From Aliiruegeria lutimaris (lineage in GTDB: Bacteria; Pseudomonadota; Alphaproteobacteria; Rhodobacterales; Rhodobacteraceae): a stretch of 64,000 nt of DNA. Below the pieces are notes generated by a model. That model did not search any database, had not been told where the DNA came from, and saw only the letters and a list, made by a program, of their open reading frames with translations. Below are positions 1 to 8,974 of the stretch, one piece after another; the stretch's first letter is position 1, and the number at the start of each line of letters is the position of its first letter. The stretch covers positions 1 through 64,000 of the forward strand of contig NZ_FNEK01000027.1 in NCBI RefSeq assembly GCF_900099935.1. Direction: 5' to 3'. The position numbers and the translations under genes were made by a program.

Positions 1-309
1 ATCGAAACCCAACTGGGGCCGACGCTGCGCGAAGGCGACGTTGTCATACTCGACAACCTGTCGAGCCACAAAGCCCCGGCCGCAGCGGCGTCCCTACGCG
101 CGATTGGTGCATGGTTCCTGTTCCTGCCACCCTACAGCCCAGATCTGAATCCCATCGAGATGGCCTTCTCGAAACTCAAGACACTGATCAGGAAGGCCGC
201 CGCGCGAACCTATGACCAACTCTGGGCCGCCGTCGGACAGGTCTGCAACCTCTTCTCGGACGAAGAATGCTACAACTACTTCAAAGCCGCAGGCTATGAG
301 GCCGATTAA
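1..309 (+). CDS. IS630 family transposase, C-terminal part (5' truncated by window edge)
   Basis: Reading frame 1 is open from the first base to TAA at 307-309 and gives 102 residues. It carries the second and third acidic motifs of the DDE catalytic domain: VVILDNLSSHK near residue 18 (second Asp), and PPYSPDLNPIEMAFSKLK near residues 43-60 (final Glu). This is the classic end of the IS630 transposase catalytic core, followed by a short helical tail. The start codon and first Asp lie outside the window, so intactness cannot be judged. Confidence 0.85.
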   Translation: METQLGPTLREGDVVILDNLSSHKAPAAAASLRAIGAWFLFLPPYSPDLNPIEMAFSKLKTLIRKAAARTYDQLWAAVGQVCNLFSDEECYNYFKAAGYEAD

Positions 310-325
310 ACGCGACACGCTCTAG
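1..325 (+). mobile_element. Right end of an IS630-type insertion sequence
   Basis: The window opens inside a transposase gene whose 3' end is followed, within about 16 bases, by a sequence ending in CTAG (322-325). IS630/Tc1-mariner elements insert at TA and often regenerate CTAG, so the element probably ends near 323. The left end and its inverted repeat are outside the window, so the terminus is inferred from the family and not from a repeat comparison. Confidence 0.55.
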
Positions 326-377
326 AGCGCCGCTCGAGTTCTGCTCGGCGGCAAGCCCCACCCTGAAACAGGCGATG

Positions 378-698
378 TCAGGAAGTTTGTTCGTCCACCC
401 GCACCGCGATGCGGCCGTCCTGCGGAACCGATGGAGTGGCAAAGGCGATGCGCTTGCCGCGGCCGGCATCGCTGTCATCCTCGCTCATGCGCATGATGGC
501 AATGCCGAACTGTACCCCGGCAAAGACAACTCCGTTGAAGATGAAGAGCATCGCCACGGCGATCCAGCCGCCGCTCGTATGCGTCACCAGGTGCCACAAA
601 TTGGCGACGTTCAGCGACAGCAGCAATGTCACGAAAACCGCCGAGAGCAGGTACCCGATGATGACCTGGCGAATATAGAGGCGGACGAGTTTCGGCAT
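378..698 (-). CDS. Small membrane protein of unknown function
   Basis: A 106-residue product starting MPKLVRLYIRQVIIGYLL. Two hydrophobic stretches, about residues 10-35 and 48-70, look like membrane helices; the C-terminal third is charged and probably cytoplasmic. I chose the ATG at 698 because AAAAGGA precedes it at good spacing; a GTG six codons upstream lacks this. No family is recognised. It is transcribed away from the adjacent glycosyltransferase-like gene's end on the same strand, about 100 bases downstream of it, so the two might share a transcript. Confidence 0.65.
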   Translation of the reverse strand: MPKLVRLYIRQVIIGYLLSAVFVTLLLSLNVANLWHLVTHTSGGWIAVAMLFIFNGVVFAGVQFGIAIMRMSEDDSDAGRGKRIAFATPSVPQDGRIAVRVDEQTS

Positions 699-800
699 TG
701 CAATTCCTTTTCGCACAACATGCTGCGGGACAGCATAGCGCAGGCAGGTCCAAAGACAAAATGAAAAAATTGAATATGTTTGCTTTCGCCGCCCGCATCG

Positions 801-1802
801 CTACCGCATCCAGAGCTTGGCTTTCTTGATCCTGTTGCGCAGTTTCTGCTCCGGCCAGGGCAGGTCTGCGCGGTCGAACATTGCCCGGACCTTTTGGCCT
901 TTCCCCTGAAAGATCATGCGTTTGAAGGGCTCGTGTTCCTTCAGCGCCTTCTTGATCCAGTTCGGGCTGGAGACGTCTTCCAGGATTTCCACCACCAGGT
1001 CGCTTTCACGCGCATAGAGCAGCGGCAAGACGCGCCAATGGCAGGTGGCGGTGCCATCGAGGGGCGATAACTCCGGCCCCGGCCGGCCGCCGCCCAAGGA
1101 ATGAATCACCAGTGGCAGGGCCACCTGGTCGAGCCAGGGATCGAGCTTCTGGCAGACGAGTTCCGGTGGCGGGTCCGAGCGGATCGAACGGGCATATTCG
1201 AGGAAGCGCGCACCAAAGGCTGCCGGATCGCGGTAGAAGAACCAGCCGGCGTTGAAATAGAGATAGCGGCGCCAGAATTCGTCCGGCTCCGACAGGTCGA
1301 GCGAGCTTTCGAAATCCAGCTCGAAGCGGTCATAGAGCGATTTCCAGATCGCGCTGTAGCCCGGCCCGTAAAGCTCGATCTCCGGCCAGGTTCCCTCGCG
1401 CCGCATCGAGGCTGAGGGCCGGTCGAAATCGAATGGGGTTTCCGAGAGCGGCCCGGTGATCAGCGTGTCGCTGTCCAGGAACAGGAAAGGCTCATCGGCG
1501 GGCAGCGCGGCAAGTGCCTCGATTTTGTTTCCCTGCGGATAAGAGGCGCCGAAATGGGCAGCGTGAAAGGGTTGGATCTCCGCGCCGAGCCGCAGCAAGG
1601 CCTCCCGCGTCTCTTCGCCCTGTATGCGCGGGTCTTCCGGCCATGCGCCGCCGGGTTGCGGCTCCAGCAGGATCAACCGTCCGTTGAAGCCGGGATCGCA
1701 GGCCCTGAGCGAGGCTGCCAGCAAAAGCGCTTCGTACTGCAACCGTCCGCCCTGGGCGATGGCAGCGATGTTGAAGGGCGGGCGCGGGTCTGTGTCGGTC
1801 AT
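801..1802 (-). CDS. Glycosyltransferase-like (GT-A fold) protein
   Basis: A 333-residue soluble protein. The N-terminal half has the layout of GT-A nucleotide-sugar transferases: a beta-strand entry with AAIAQGGRLQYEALLLAASL, then PFLFLDSDTLITGPL near residue 105, whose DSD fits the metal-binding DxD motif. A later FNAGWFFYRDPAAFG segment (about residue 190) resembles the NxGxF acceptor region of GT8-type enzymes. The C-terminus is basic (KKAKLWMR). Substrate is unknown. Start is the ATG at 1802; a GTG two codons upstream is possible. Family assignment is by motif only. Confidence 0.65.
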   Translation of the reverse strand: MTDTDPRPPFNIAAIAQGGRLQYEALLLAASLRACDPGFNGRLILLEPQPGGAWPEDPRIQGEETREALLRLGAEIQPFHAAHFGASYPQGNKIEALAALPADEPFLFLDSDTLITGPLSETPFDFDRPSASMRREGTWPEIELYGPGYSAIWKSLYDRFELDFESSLDLSEPDEFWRRYLYFNAGWFFYRDPAAFGARFLEYARSIRSDPPPELVCQKLDPWLDQVALPLVIHSLGGGRPGPELSPLDGTATCHWRVLPLLYARESDLVVEILEDVSSPNWIKKALKEHEPFKRMIFQGKGQKVRAMFDRADLPWPEQKLRNRIKKAKLWMR

Positions 1803-1897
1803 CTGCACCGGGGCTCTGGTGTCATCTCGGTCTTTTGTTGCATCTTCGCGTTACGAAGGACATGGCGAACCGCGGCTCGCGCGCATTTTCTGATCTC

Positions 1898-3502
1898 CTA
1901 AGGGGTCACCTTCCCGAGCAGGATATCCGCCGCATTGGCAGCGATCATCATCGTCGGCGCATTGGTATTGCCAGCCGGAATGCGGGGCATGACCGAGGCG
2001 TCGATCACCCGCACCCCCTCAACCCCACGCAGCCGCAGGCTCGGATCCACCACGGAATGCGCGTCCGCGCCCATGCGGCAAGTGCCGACGGGGTGATAGA
2101 TCGTCTCCGCATGCGCACGGATATGGGCCGCGATCTCCGGCTCCGCTTCCAGCCGCCGCGACGGCGTGACCCGCCCGCGACGATGTGCGGAAAGCGCCGG
2201 GTTCTCCATCAATGTCTGCGCGATGCGGAAGGCGTCGATCATGGTCTCCATGTCGGCGGGATGGCTGAGATAGGCCGGGTCGATCCGCGGCACGGCCATG
2301 GGCGAGGGGCTATTCAGCCCGATTTGGCCGCGGCTCTCCGGCAGAAGGTCACAGACATGCAGCGTGTAGCCATGGCCATATTTAAGCCTGCGCCCATGAT
2401 CGAGCAGATAGGCCGGCAGGAAGTGGAATTGCAGGTTCGGCCGTTCTCGCTCCGGGTGCGAACGGGCAAAACCACCGGCCTCGGCGACGTTGCTCGTCAG
2501 CATGCCTGAACGGTGGCGCAGGTAGGCCAACGCCTCGACGATCCCGCGCGGCAGCAGCGACGCGGCCAGCCCGATCGGCATGCGGGAATTGGCCGAGTGC
2601 ATCAGCGTGACATCGAGATGGTCCTGCCGGTTGCGCCCAAGCTCGGGCAGGTCGTGCAAAACCTCAACGCCACTCTGCTGCAATTCCAAGCCCGGCCCGA
2701 TCCCGGACAGCATCAGGAGCTGTGGGGAGTTCACGGCCCCCGCGCAGAGCAGGATCTCCCCGCCCGGCCGGAGAACCAGCTCCCGGTCCCCATCGGCGTC
2801 GCGCAGGCGGATGCCACGCGCCCGCCGCCCGGAGAAATCCACCCGCGTTACATGGGCATTGGAGAGGATGTCGAGATTTGCGCGCTCGCGGGCCGGTTCG
2901 AGATAGGCGCGGGCTACGCTACAGCGTTTCCCCTTGCGTTGGGTCACCTGGTAAAGGCCCAGCCCTTCCTGCACCGCGCCATTGAAATCGTCGTTCGGGA
3001 GCAGTCCGATATGCCGTCCGGAGTCGGTAAACGCCCGGCTGACCGTGTTGGGCGAGGGCAGGTCGCTGACGGTGAGTGGACCGTCCGCGCCATGCTCGCC
3101 GGAGGCGCCGAGCCGCTCGTTGGCCTCGGCCGAGATGAAGAGCTCGCGCGCCCGTTCCCAACCCCAGAGCGCAGTGCCCGTGGCCTTTTCCCAGCCGTGG
3201 TAATCCGCCCGGTGTCCGCGACTATAGATCATCGCGTTCACCGAACTGGACCCGCCCGGCGTTCGCCCGCGCGGCCAGTAGAGCGGCCGGCCGTTCAGTT
3301 CCGGTTGCGGCTCGGTCTCAAGGTTCCAGTTGATGCCGCGCATATGGGCAAGCACGGCCAGTCCGAGCGGAATGTGGATGAAGGGTGAACAGTCGGGCGG
3401 TCCGGCCTCGATCAGGGCGATGCGGCGCGTGCCGCCCTCGCTCAGCCGGTTGGCCAGAACGCATCCCGCAGACCCGGCGCCGACAATTATATGGTCGTAC
3501 AC
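1898..3502 (-). CDS. GMC family oxidoreductase (choline/alcohol dehydrogenase-like)
   Basis: A 534-residue FAD-dependent alcohol-oxidising enzyme. It starts VYDHIIVGAGSAGCVLANRL, the Rossmann dinucleotide-binding motif GxGxxG, followed by the GMC signature region YWPRGRTPGGSSSVNAMIY near residue 80 and the second signature GAVNSPQLLMLSGIGP near 255. The C-terminus holds HPVGTCRMG and the closing NTNAPTMMIAANAADILL. The start is the GTG at 3502, because homology begins exactly there and AGGA lies six bases upstream; the frame is open further upstream but has no family similarity. The substrate cannot be told; no betaine aldehyde dehydrogenase or transporter is adjacent. Confidence 0.88.
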   Translation of the reverse strand: MYDHIIVGAGSAGCVLANRLSEGGTRRIALIEAGPPDCSPFIHIPLGLAVLAHMRGINWNLETEPQPELNGRPLYWPRGRTPGGSSSVNAMIYSRGHRADYHGWEKATGTALWGWERARELFISAEANERLGASGEHGADGPLTVSDLPSPNTVSRAFTDSGRHIGLLPNDDFNGAVQEGLGLYQVTQRKGKRCSVARAYLEPARERANLDILSNAHVTRVDFSGRRARGIRLRDADGDRELVLRPGGEILLCAGAVNSPQLLMLSGIGPGLELQQSGVEVLHDLPELGRNRQDHLDVTLMHSANSRMPIGLAASLLPRGIVEALAYLRHRSGMLTSNVAEAGGFARSHPERERPNLQFHFLPAYLLDHGRRLKYGHGYTLHVCDLLPESRGQIGLNSPSPMAVPRIDPAYLSHPADMETMIDAFRIAQTLMENPALSAHRRGRVTPSRRLEAEPEIAAHIRAHAETIYHPVGTCRMGADAHSVVDPSLRLRGVEGVRVIDASVMPRIPAGNTNAPTMMIAANAADILLGKVTP

Positions 3503-3701
3503 GTCCCTTCCTCGCCGACACTTCCGCGACCGGTCGTGCCGGCCGAGGATCGCAGCCCATCGGCGCGAACGATAGCGGTACGTGGAGTCACCGGAGACGG
3601 GGCGTCGTTTACCTCCAAGGGCTAGAATGCGTGAATTTTTTCGACGGAAATCACGCAGTCCCGCGTATGATCGGGTAACAGGAAGCAGCGGGGCGGGCCT
3701 G

Positions 3702-4067
3702 ATGATATCGGCCTTGCGGTATTTCATCTCGAAACAGCCGGTCGTTTTCGGCATCTGCGTGGCGGCCAGCCTGTTCACGCTGTTTTTCGCTGTCCAGTTT
3801 CTCGCCCATTTCATCTGGATGCAGGACCCGGCAAATCGCGACCAGAGCCTCGAAGGATGGATGCGGCCTCGCTACGTGGCAATGTCCTGGCATGTGCCGC
3901 CGGATGTTGTGCGTGAAGCGCTGGAACTCGGGCCGCCGCCCAAAGAGCGGGGCAGGGAACCGCTGACCATGGCCGATATCGCCGTGGCGCAAGGCGTTAG
4001 CCTTGAGCAACTCACGGCGCGGGTGGCGCTTGCGGCCGAAGCGTTCCGGACGAGGCACGACAGATGA
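3702..4067 (+). CDS. Single-pass membrane protein with predicted helix-turn-helix-like tail
   Basis: A 121-residue protein starting MISALRYFISKQPVVFG. One long hydrophobic helix (about residues 15-40) is followed by a cytoplasmic part that includes WHVPPDVVREALELGPP and a second short helical segment, MADIAVAQGVSLEQLTARV, that resembles a DNA-binding or protein-binding helix pair but is not diagnostic. Its stop overlaps the start of the DedA gene (ATGA, 4064-4067), so the pair is translationally coupled and presumably works together at the membrane. Function unknown. Confidence 0.7.
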   Translation: MISALRYFISKQPVVFGICVAASLFTLFFAVQFLAHFIWMQDPANRDQSLEGWMRPRYVAMSWHVPPDVVREALELGPPPKERGREPLTMADIAVAQGVSLEQLTARVALAAEAFRTRHDR

Positions 4068-4702
4068 TCGATACGCTTCTTGCCCTCGTGCCGATTTACG
4101 GGCTGTTCCTGATCGCGGGCGTGGTGGCGGTGTCCTGCCTCGCGGTTCCGCTGCCGTCTTCCATGCTGGTCATGGCATCGGGAGGCTTCGCTGCCGCGGG
4201 CGATCTCGTGTTGTGGCAGGTGATTGTCGTGGCCTTCCTAGGGTTCGTCCTGGGTGACCAGACCGCGTTCGGCATTGCACGCTGGGGTGGACCGAAGCTG
4301 CTCGACAGGCTCAAGGAGCGTTCTGGAACAAGGGCGGCGATCGCACGGGCGGAGGCGCTGGTGGATCGTTGGGGCGCGGCGGCTGTCCTGTTGAGCCGTA
4401 CCCTGGTCAGCCCGCTGGGACCATGGACGAGTTATATCGGCGGGGCTGCCGGGCTGGGATGGTTGCCCTTCACGCTCGCGGCGATCTTCGGAGCGGCGCT
4501 TTGGGCGAGTGCTTATGCGAGCCTGGGCTACGTATTCGCAGACCAGATTGCGAATATCGCCTCGATGATCCTGAACGGTGCGGGGTTCATCCTCGCTGCA
4601 ATGGTCGCGTTCGGTTCCGGCTGGTGGCTCCGTCGGAATTGGAAAGCCATGCGCGCGGAGTTGCGCATGGCTCAAACCGAAAAATCAGCCGCCGAGGAAT
4701 AG
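4064..4702 (+). CDS. DedA family (SNARE-associated-like) membrane protein
   Basis: A 212-residue polytopic protein. The family pattern is clear: an N-terminal helix pair, a conserved region GDQTAFGIARWGGPKLLDRL (about residues 64-83), the basic-glycine segment LLSRTLVSPLGPWTSYIGGAAGLGW near 110-135, and two terminal helices ending in a basic tail. DedA proteins act in envelope integrity; some are undecaprenyl-phosphate or phospholipid scramblases. It is coupled to the preceding single-pass membrane protein by an ATGA overlap. The gene converges on mtnP with a 15-base gap and no visible terminator. Confidence 0.85.
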   Translation: MIDTLLALVPIYGLFLIAGVVAVSCLAVPLPSSMLVMASGGFAAAGDLVLWQVIVVAFLGFVLGDQTAFGIARWGGPKLLDRLKERSGTRAAIARAEALVDRWGAAAVLLSRTLVSPLGPWTSYIGGAAGLGWLPFTLAAIFGAALWASAYASLGYVFADQIANIASMILNGAGFILAAMVAFGSGWWLRRNWKAMRAELRMAQTEKSAAEE

Positions 4703-4717
4703 GCGCGAAAGGACGTA

Positions 4718-5587
4718 TCAGAGCATCCGTCCGGCGACCGCATCCAGTTTCGCCAGTAATGCGGGGTCCCGTTTTTCCGGGGCAGTCATCAGCGCGTTCT
4801 CCAGCGCGCGGTCGCACCCATGCTCGCAAGTGCCGCGCGCGGTCGTCAGCAGGGCGGGCAGGCGGGCAATCATGCCACGAGCCTTCTCCGAATTGCCGAT
4901 CAGGGTGCGGATGATCTCGGTCACTTCCACCTCTCCGTGGTCGGGGTGCCAGCTGTCGTAATCGGTGACCATGGCGACGGAGGCATAGCACAGCTCCGCC
5001 TCGCGGGCGAGTTTGGCCTCGGGCATGTTGGTCATGCCGATCACATCGCAGCCCCATTGCTCGCGATAGAGCTTCGATTCCGCGAGCGTGGAAAATTGCG
5101 GTCCCTCCATGGCCAAATAGGTGCCGCCCGGATGCACCGTGATGCCCTGCGCCAGAGCGGCATCGAAACAGGCCTTCCCGAGGCGCTCGCAGGTGGGGTG
5201 GGCAACGCTGACATGGGCGACGCAGCCGGTTCCGAAAAAACTCTTCTCACGGGCAAATGTCCGGTCGATGAACTGGTCCACGATCACGAAATGCCCCGGC
5301 GCCATCTCCTCGCGGAAGGAGCCACAGGCGGAGACGGAAATGACATCCGTCACCCCAAGCCGCTTGAGCGCATCGATATTGGCCCGGTAGGGAACGGTGG
5401 TCGGCGAATGCACATGGCCGCGCCCGTGCCGCGGCAGGAAAGCCATTCTTACACCGTCCAAAGTGCCCGTCAGGATCTCGTCCGATGGCGCGCCCCATGG
5501 TGTCTCGACGGCGTGCCAGCGTGCGTCTTCCAGCCCGTCGATCTCGTAGAGGCCACTGCCCCCGATCACTCCGATCATCGTGTCCAT
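4718..5587 (-). CDS. mtnP: S-methyl-5'-thioadenosine phosphorylase
   Basis: A 289-residue enzyme that splits 5'-methylthioadenosine into adenine and methylthioribose-1-phosphate for methionine salvage. Family motifs: IGVIGGSGLYEIDGL at the N-terminus (phosphate-binding GGSG), FLPRHGRGHVHSPTTVPYRA (about 50-69), ACGSFREEMAPG, and NMPEAKLAREAELCYASVAM near 200, which fits the methionine-containing purine pocket of this branch of nucleoside phosphorylases. The start ATG at 5587 follows GGGGAGA at six bases. No other methionine-salvage gene is adjacent. Confidence 0.92.
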   Translation of the reverse strand: MDTMIGVIGGSGLYEIDGLEDARWHAVETPWGAPSDEILTGTLDGVRMAFLPRHGRGHVHSPTTVPYRANIDALKRLGVTDVISVSACGSFREEMAPGHFVIVDQFIDRTFAREKSFFGTGCVAHVSVAHPTCERLGKACFDAALAQGITVHPGGTYLAMEGPQFSTLAESKLYREQWGCDVIGMTNMPEAKLAREAELCYASVAMVTDYDSWHPDHGEVEVTEIIRTLIGNSEKARGMIARLPALLTTARGTCEHGCDRALENALMTAPEKRDPALLAKLDAVAGRML

Positions 5588-5671
5588 GGCCTGTCTCCCC
5601 TGGCAGTGTCGCTCGCGGCAAATCTAGTGCACAGTTTGGAGCGATGGAAGCGCCTCCCATGCTCGGCCATC

Positions 5672-5709
5672 GCGGAGCCTTTGCAACGAAGCGGAGCCTT
5701 TGCAACGAA
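5672..5709. repeat. Perfect 19-bp tandem duplication
   Basis: GCGGAGCCTTTGCAACGAA occurs twice head to tail (5672-5690 and 5691-5709) about 85 bases upstream of mtnP. It looks like a recent slippage duplication or a doubled regulatory site; nothing indicates which. Confidence 0.85.
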
Positions 5710-5733
5710 TAGGTGCCGACAGCGGGTGAAAAG

Positions 5734-5862
5734 GCGGGGGCTTTGCCCCCCGCGCTCTGGCGAGCGCTCCCCCCAGGATATTTGTGGAAAGATGAAGTGG
5801 AGTGTTTTTCAGCTTCATCTTTCTTCAAATACCTCTGCCGGAGGCACGATCCAACGGATCGT
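5734..5862 (+). repeat. Dispersed palindromic repeat, copy 1 (A and B units)
   Basis: Unit A (5734-5796) folds as two adjacent hairpins, GGGGGC...GCCCCC and GCGCTC...GAGCGC, followed by CCCCCCAGGATATTT and GAAAGATGAAG. Unit B (5813-5862) reads CTTCATCTTTC..., then a CCTC/GAGG hairpin and ACGATCC...GGATCGT. Related copies lie at 8975, 10890, 22245 and 62766. The GATGAAG and CTTCATC ends let the two units pair with each other, giving a cruciform-like structure between genes. Confidence 0.85.
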
Positions 5863-6173
5863 CCATGTCCGTTTGGCTCCGGAGTTTACGTTCGCAGAGA
5901 ATGCGGATCCGCGGCTTTTCATTCGCATGTCCTGCGCCGCCACAGAGCCTTTAGCCGGGCATAGGTTAGTCGCTGGAGGAAAGGAGCTATGCGTTGAGCG
6001 CATGACGGGTTCCCGCCTGGGTTCCTTCTGCGACGTGGTATCTTCTGATAACGCCAACCGGATGCGTGCTGCGGCAATCCGGCGCGTCAGAAAATCCGCC
6101 TGCGGCCGTCCCGAGTGTGACGTGTGCTGCAGCATCTGAACAGCGAACGAGGCCCCGCTTGACCCGAACCATA
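5863..6173. other. Intergenic region before the SulP gene
   Basis: About 310 bases with no convincing gene. It holds two small palindromes, GCGGATCCGC near 5908 and ATGCG...CGCAT near 5988. No clear -35/-10 pair or ribosome-binding site decides the SulP start. Confidence 0.5.
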
Positions 6174-7784
6174 ATGGCAGCTCTTGCCCCGAAGAATTAT
6201 CTGGCACAGTTCTCGTCCGGCGAGACGATGAATTCCGCGCGGCTGCGCACCGAGATCCTTTCGGGCCTGACTGTGGCGCTGGCGCTGGTGCCGGAGGCGG
6301 TCGCCTTTGCCTTCGTGGCCGGCGTGCATCCGCTGGTGGGTCTTTACGCGGCCTTCATCGTTGGTCTGATCACGGCTTTGATCGGCGGTCGCCCGGGCAT
6401 GATTTCGGGGGCAACCGGCGCGTTGGCCGTTGTCATGGTGTCGCTCGTGGCCGAGCACGGGGTTGAATACCTCTTCGCGACCGTTGTGCTGATGGGAACT
6501 ATCCAGATCGCGGCGGGTATCTTCAGGCTGGGCAAATTCATTCGGCTGGTGCCGCATCCGGTGATGCTGGGGTTCGTCAACGGGCTCGCCATTGTCATCT
6601 TCCTTGCGCAGATGACGCAGTTCCAGGTGCCCGGCACGGCAGAGGCCTCGGGCCACGGCATGGCGGGGGGGGAATGGCTCTCGGGGCTTCCGCTCATCAT
6701 CATGCTGGCGCTTGTGGCGCTGACCATGGCAATTGTCTGGGGCCTACCCAAGCTTACCAATGCCATACCTGCGCCACTCGCGGGGATCGCCATTACGGCC
6801 GCCATCGTGATCGTCTTTGGTATCGACGTGCCGCGTGTCGGTGACATGGCCTCCATCGAGGGCGGGTTGCCGATGTTTCACATTCCCAGTGTGCCGCTGA
6901 CCTGGGAAACGTTTCAGATCATCCTGCCCTATTCGCTCATCTTGGCTGCCATCGGCCTGATCGAGAGCCTGCTGACGCTGAACCTGGTGGGGGAGATCGT
7001 GCATGAGCGCGGCGGCGCCAGCCAGGAATGCGTGGCCCAGGGGCTCGCCAATACCGTGACCGGTTTCTTCGGTGGCATGGGGGGCTGTGCGATGATCGGC
7101 CAGTCGATGATCAACGTGAAATCCGGTGGCCGCACCCGGCTTTCGGGTATCTCGGCCGCGCTTTTCCTGCTAGCCTTTATCGTGGTGGCCGCACCGTTGA
7201 TCGAGCAGATCCCGCTTGCCGCGCTTGTCGGCGTCATGTTCATGGTCGTGATCGGAACCTTCGCCTGGAAGTCGCTGACTATCATGCGCAAGGTGCCGCT
7301 GACCGATGCCGTGGTGATCGTTCTGGTGACTGTCGTGACCGTGATGACGGATCTTGCCACGGCGGTTGTCGTTGGTGTGATTGTCTCCGCGCTGGCCTAT
7401 GCTTGGGAGAGCGCTTCCCACATTCATGCCAAGACCTACAAGACACCCGAGGGCGCCAAGGTCTACCAGATCCAGGGACCGCTCTTCTTCGGCTCTGCAC
7501 ATGGTTTTACCGAGCTTTTCGATCCGGCGAACGACCCGCAGCGGGTGGTGATCGATTTTGCCGAGAGCAAGGTGGCCGACCAGTCGGCATTAACCGCGAT
7601 CGAGGCGCTGGCGGGAAAATACGAGCAGGCCGGCAAGAAGCTTGAACTGCGCCATCTGAGCCATGACTGTCACAAGTTGCTGAGCAAGGCCGGGCAGCTC
7701 ATCGTGGATGCAGATGACGATCCCGATTACGCCATTGCCGCGAACTATTCGGTTCGGACTGGGGTTCTGCACGCAGGGCACTGA
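6174..7784 (+). CDS. SulP family anion transporter with C-terminal STAS domain
   Basis: A 536-residue inner-membrane permease for sulfate, bicarbonate or a similar anion. The N-terminal SulP signature is plain: GLTVALALVPEAVAFAFVAG followed by HPLVGLYAAFIVGLITALIG. About twelve hydrophobic helices run to residue ~430, then a cytoplasmic STAS domain (VYQIQGPLFFG to LLSKAGQLIVD) with the DFAESKVADQSALTAIEAL core. The ATG at 6174 gives the usual short N-terminal tail; the ATG at 6228 is possible since neither has a strong ribosome-binding site. The substrate cannot be told from sequence; no sulfate-assimilation or carbonic anhydrase gene is adjacent. Confidence 0.87.
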   Translation: MAALAPKNYLAQFSSGETMNSARLRTEILSGLTVALALVPEAVAFAFVAGVHPLVGLYAAFIVGLITALIGGRPGMISGATGALAVVMVSLVAEHGVEYLFATVVLMGTIQIAAGIFRLGKFIRLVPHPVMLGFVNGLAIVIFLAQMTQFQVPGTAEASGHGMAGGEWLSGLPLIIMLALVALTMAIVWGLPKLTNAIPAPLAGIAITAAIVIVFGIDVPRVGDMASIEGGLPMFHIPSVPLTWETFQIILPYSLILAAIGLIESLLTLNLVGEIVHERGGASQECVAQGLANTVTGFFGGMGGCAMIGQSMINVKSGGRTRLSGISAALFLLAFIVVAAPLIEQIPLAALVGVMFMVVIGTFAWKSLTIMRKVPLTDAVVIVLVTVVTVMTDLATAVVVGVIVSALAYAWESASHIHAKTYKTPEGAKVYQIQGPLFFGSAHGFTELFDPANDPQRVVIDFAESKVADQSALTAIEALAGKYEQAGKKLELRHLSHDCHKLLSKAGQLIVDADDDPDYAIAANYSVRTGVLHAGH

Positions 7785-7820
7785 TCACGGCTCGGGCGTC
7801 TTGCGGGGAGATGCCAGAGG

Positions 7821-8834
7821 TCATGGGGTGATCGGCGGTCGCGTCGAGGCGCGCAAGATCAGCTCTACCGGAGCGATGATCTGCTGAGACGCGCGGTCTG
7901 CGCCATCGCAGAGTTGTTCCAGCATTCCGGCGATCGCCCGGCCTGCGTCCCGGATGGGCGCGCGGGTGACCGTAAGCGGGGCAGAGAAGCTGACCGTCGA
8001 AAGCCCCGACAGATCGTCATCATGGCAGATGAGGGACATGTCGCGCCCGAGTGCCAGTCCGGCATCGTGGATGGCCCGCTCCGCTCCGAGCGCCAGGTGA
8101 ATCGAGGAGCAGATCGCGGCCGTTACGCCGGTTTCCAGTGCCGCACGCATGCAACGGAAGCCTTCCTGTTCGGTCATGGGCGTTTCGGATATCGGGGTTT
8201 GCGCGCGAGCGAGGCCGTTGACCCCGGCGAGGAAACCGTCGCGGCGCATGATCGCGAACATGGCATCCACGCGCCCGTTCAAAAGCGCGATCTTGCGATG
8301 GCCAAGCTGCATGAGAAGCTCGGTGGCGCGTTGGAAGGCGCCGAAATTGTCGATATCGTAATAAGCATGATCCGGCTCGGGAGCTGTTCTGCCATGCAGG
8401 ACGAAGGGAACGCCGAGCCGTTCCAGCAACTCGGCGCGGGAATCTCCAAGCAGCGGTCGTGTTATAACGAACCCATCGACTTTGCAGGCGCGGATGAACC
8501 GTTCATAAGTGGCCGTGCTTCGTTCATTCGGTGACCCGCCAAGCACAACATCGCGCTCCTTGCCGGCCAGGGCCTCTGTTAGCCCGGCCATGAAATCCGA
8601 AAACTGCGGATCCAGCATCGGCGTGCCTTCCGTCGTCAGGATCATCCCATAGGCACCGGCCTTGCCGGTGGCGAGGCGTCGTGCGGAAGCATTTGGCCGG
8701 TACTCCATCTCGCGCGCGGCCCGCAGGACGCGCTCTCGGGTTTCGGCGTTTACCGTGGAATAGTTATTCAATGCCCGGCTGACAGTCGCCTGGCTCAGGC
8801 CGAGATGTTCCGCGAGTGATTTCAGGCTGGTCAA
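7821..8834 (-). CDS. LacI family transcriptional repressor, probably of the adjacent alpha-glucosidase
   Basis: A 337-residue repressor. Residues 1-50 form a LacI helix-turn-helix and hinge (LKSLAEHLGLSQATVSRALN, then RPNASARRLATGKAG), followed by a periplasmic-binding-protein-like sugar domain with the usual subdomain crossings (FVLHGRTAPEPDHAYYDIDN, GHRKIALLNG). It is divergent from the alpha-glucosidase gene, and both promoters carry the same palindrome GAAAGCGCTTTC, typical of LacI-family operators. This fits AglR-like control by a glucoside, with autoregulation. Confidence 0.88.
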   Translation of the reverse strand: MTSLKSLAEHLGLSQATVSRALNNYSTVNAETRERVLRAAREMEYRPNASARRLATGKAGAYGMILTTEGTPMLDPQFSDFMAGLTEALAGKERDVVLGGSPNERSTATYERFIRACKVDGFVITRPLLGDSRAELLERLGVPFVLHGRTAPEPDHAYYDIDNFGAFQRATELLMQLGHRKIALLNGRVDAMFAIMRRDGFLAGVNGLARAQTPISETPMTEQEGFRCMRAALETGVTAAICSSIHLALGAERAIHDAGLALGRDMSLICHDDDLSGLSTVSFSAPLTVTRAPIRDAGRAIAGMLEQLCDGADRASQQIIAPVELILRASTRPPITP

Positions 8835-8851
8835 GGGAAGGTCCGGTTCTG

Positions 8852-8863
8852 GAAAGCGCTTTC
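8852..8863. promoter_or_regulatory. LacI-type operator upstream of the repressor gene
   Basis: GAAAGCGCTTTC is a perfect 12-bp palindrome 17 bases upstream of the repressor start codon. The identical core recurs at 9144-9155 before the alpha-glucosidase gene, which supports a shared operator for the divergent pair. Confidence 0.75.
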
Positions 8864-8870
8864 ATAATTT

Positions 8871-8887
8871 GGCGAAATCATTTCGCC
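8871..8887. promoter_or_regulatory. Perfect 17-bp palindrome beside the operator
   Basis: GGCGAAATCATTTCGCC has 8-base arms around a single C. It lies seven bases from the LacI-type operator and could be a second regulator's site or part of an extended operator. It does not recur in the window. Confidence 0.5.
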
Positions 8888-8974
8888 TCGGCAATGGGGA
8901 AACCGCTTTGGGCGTTAAAGAGGTGGCTGGCGCGACACGGGGGCTGTTCGATCGGGGGCGCTCCGCATGTGACG

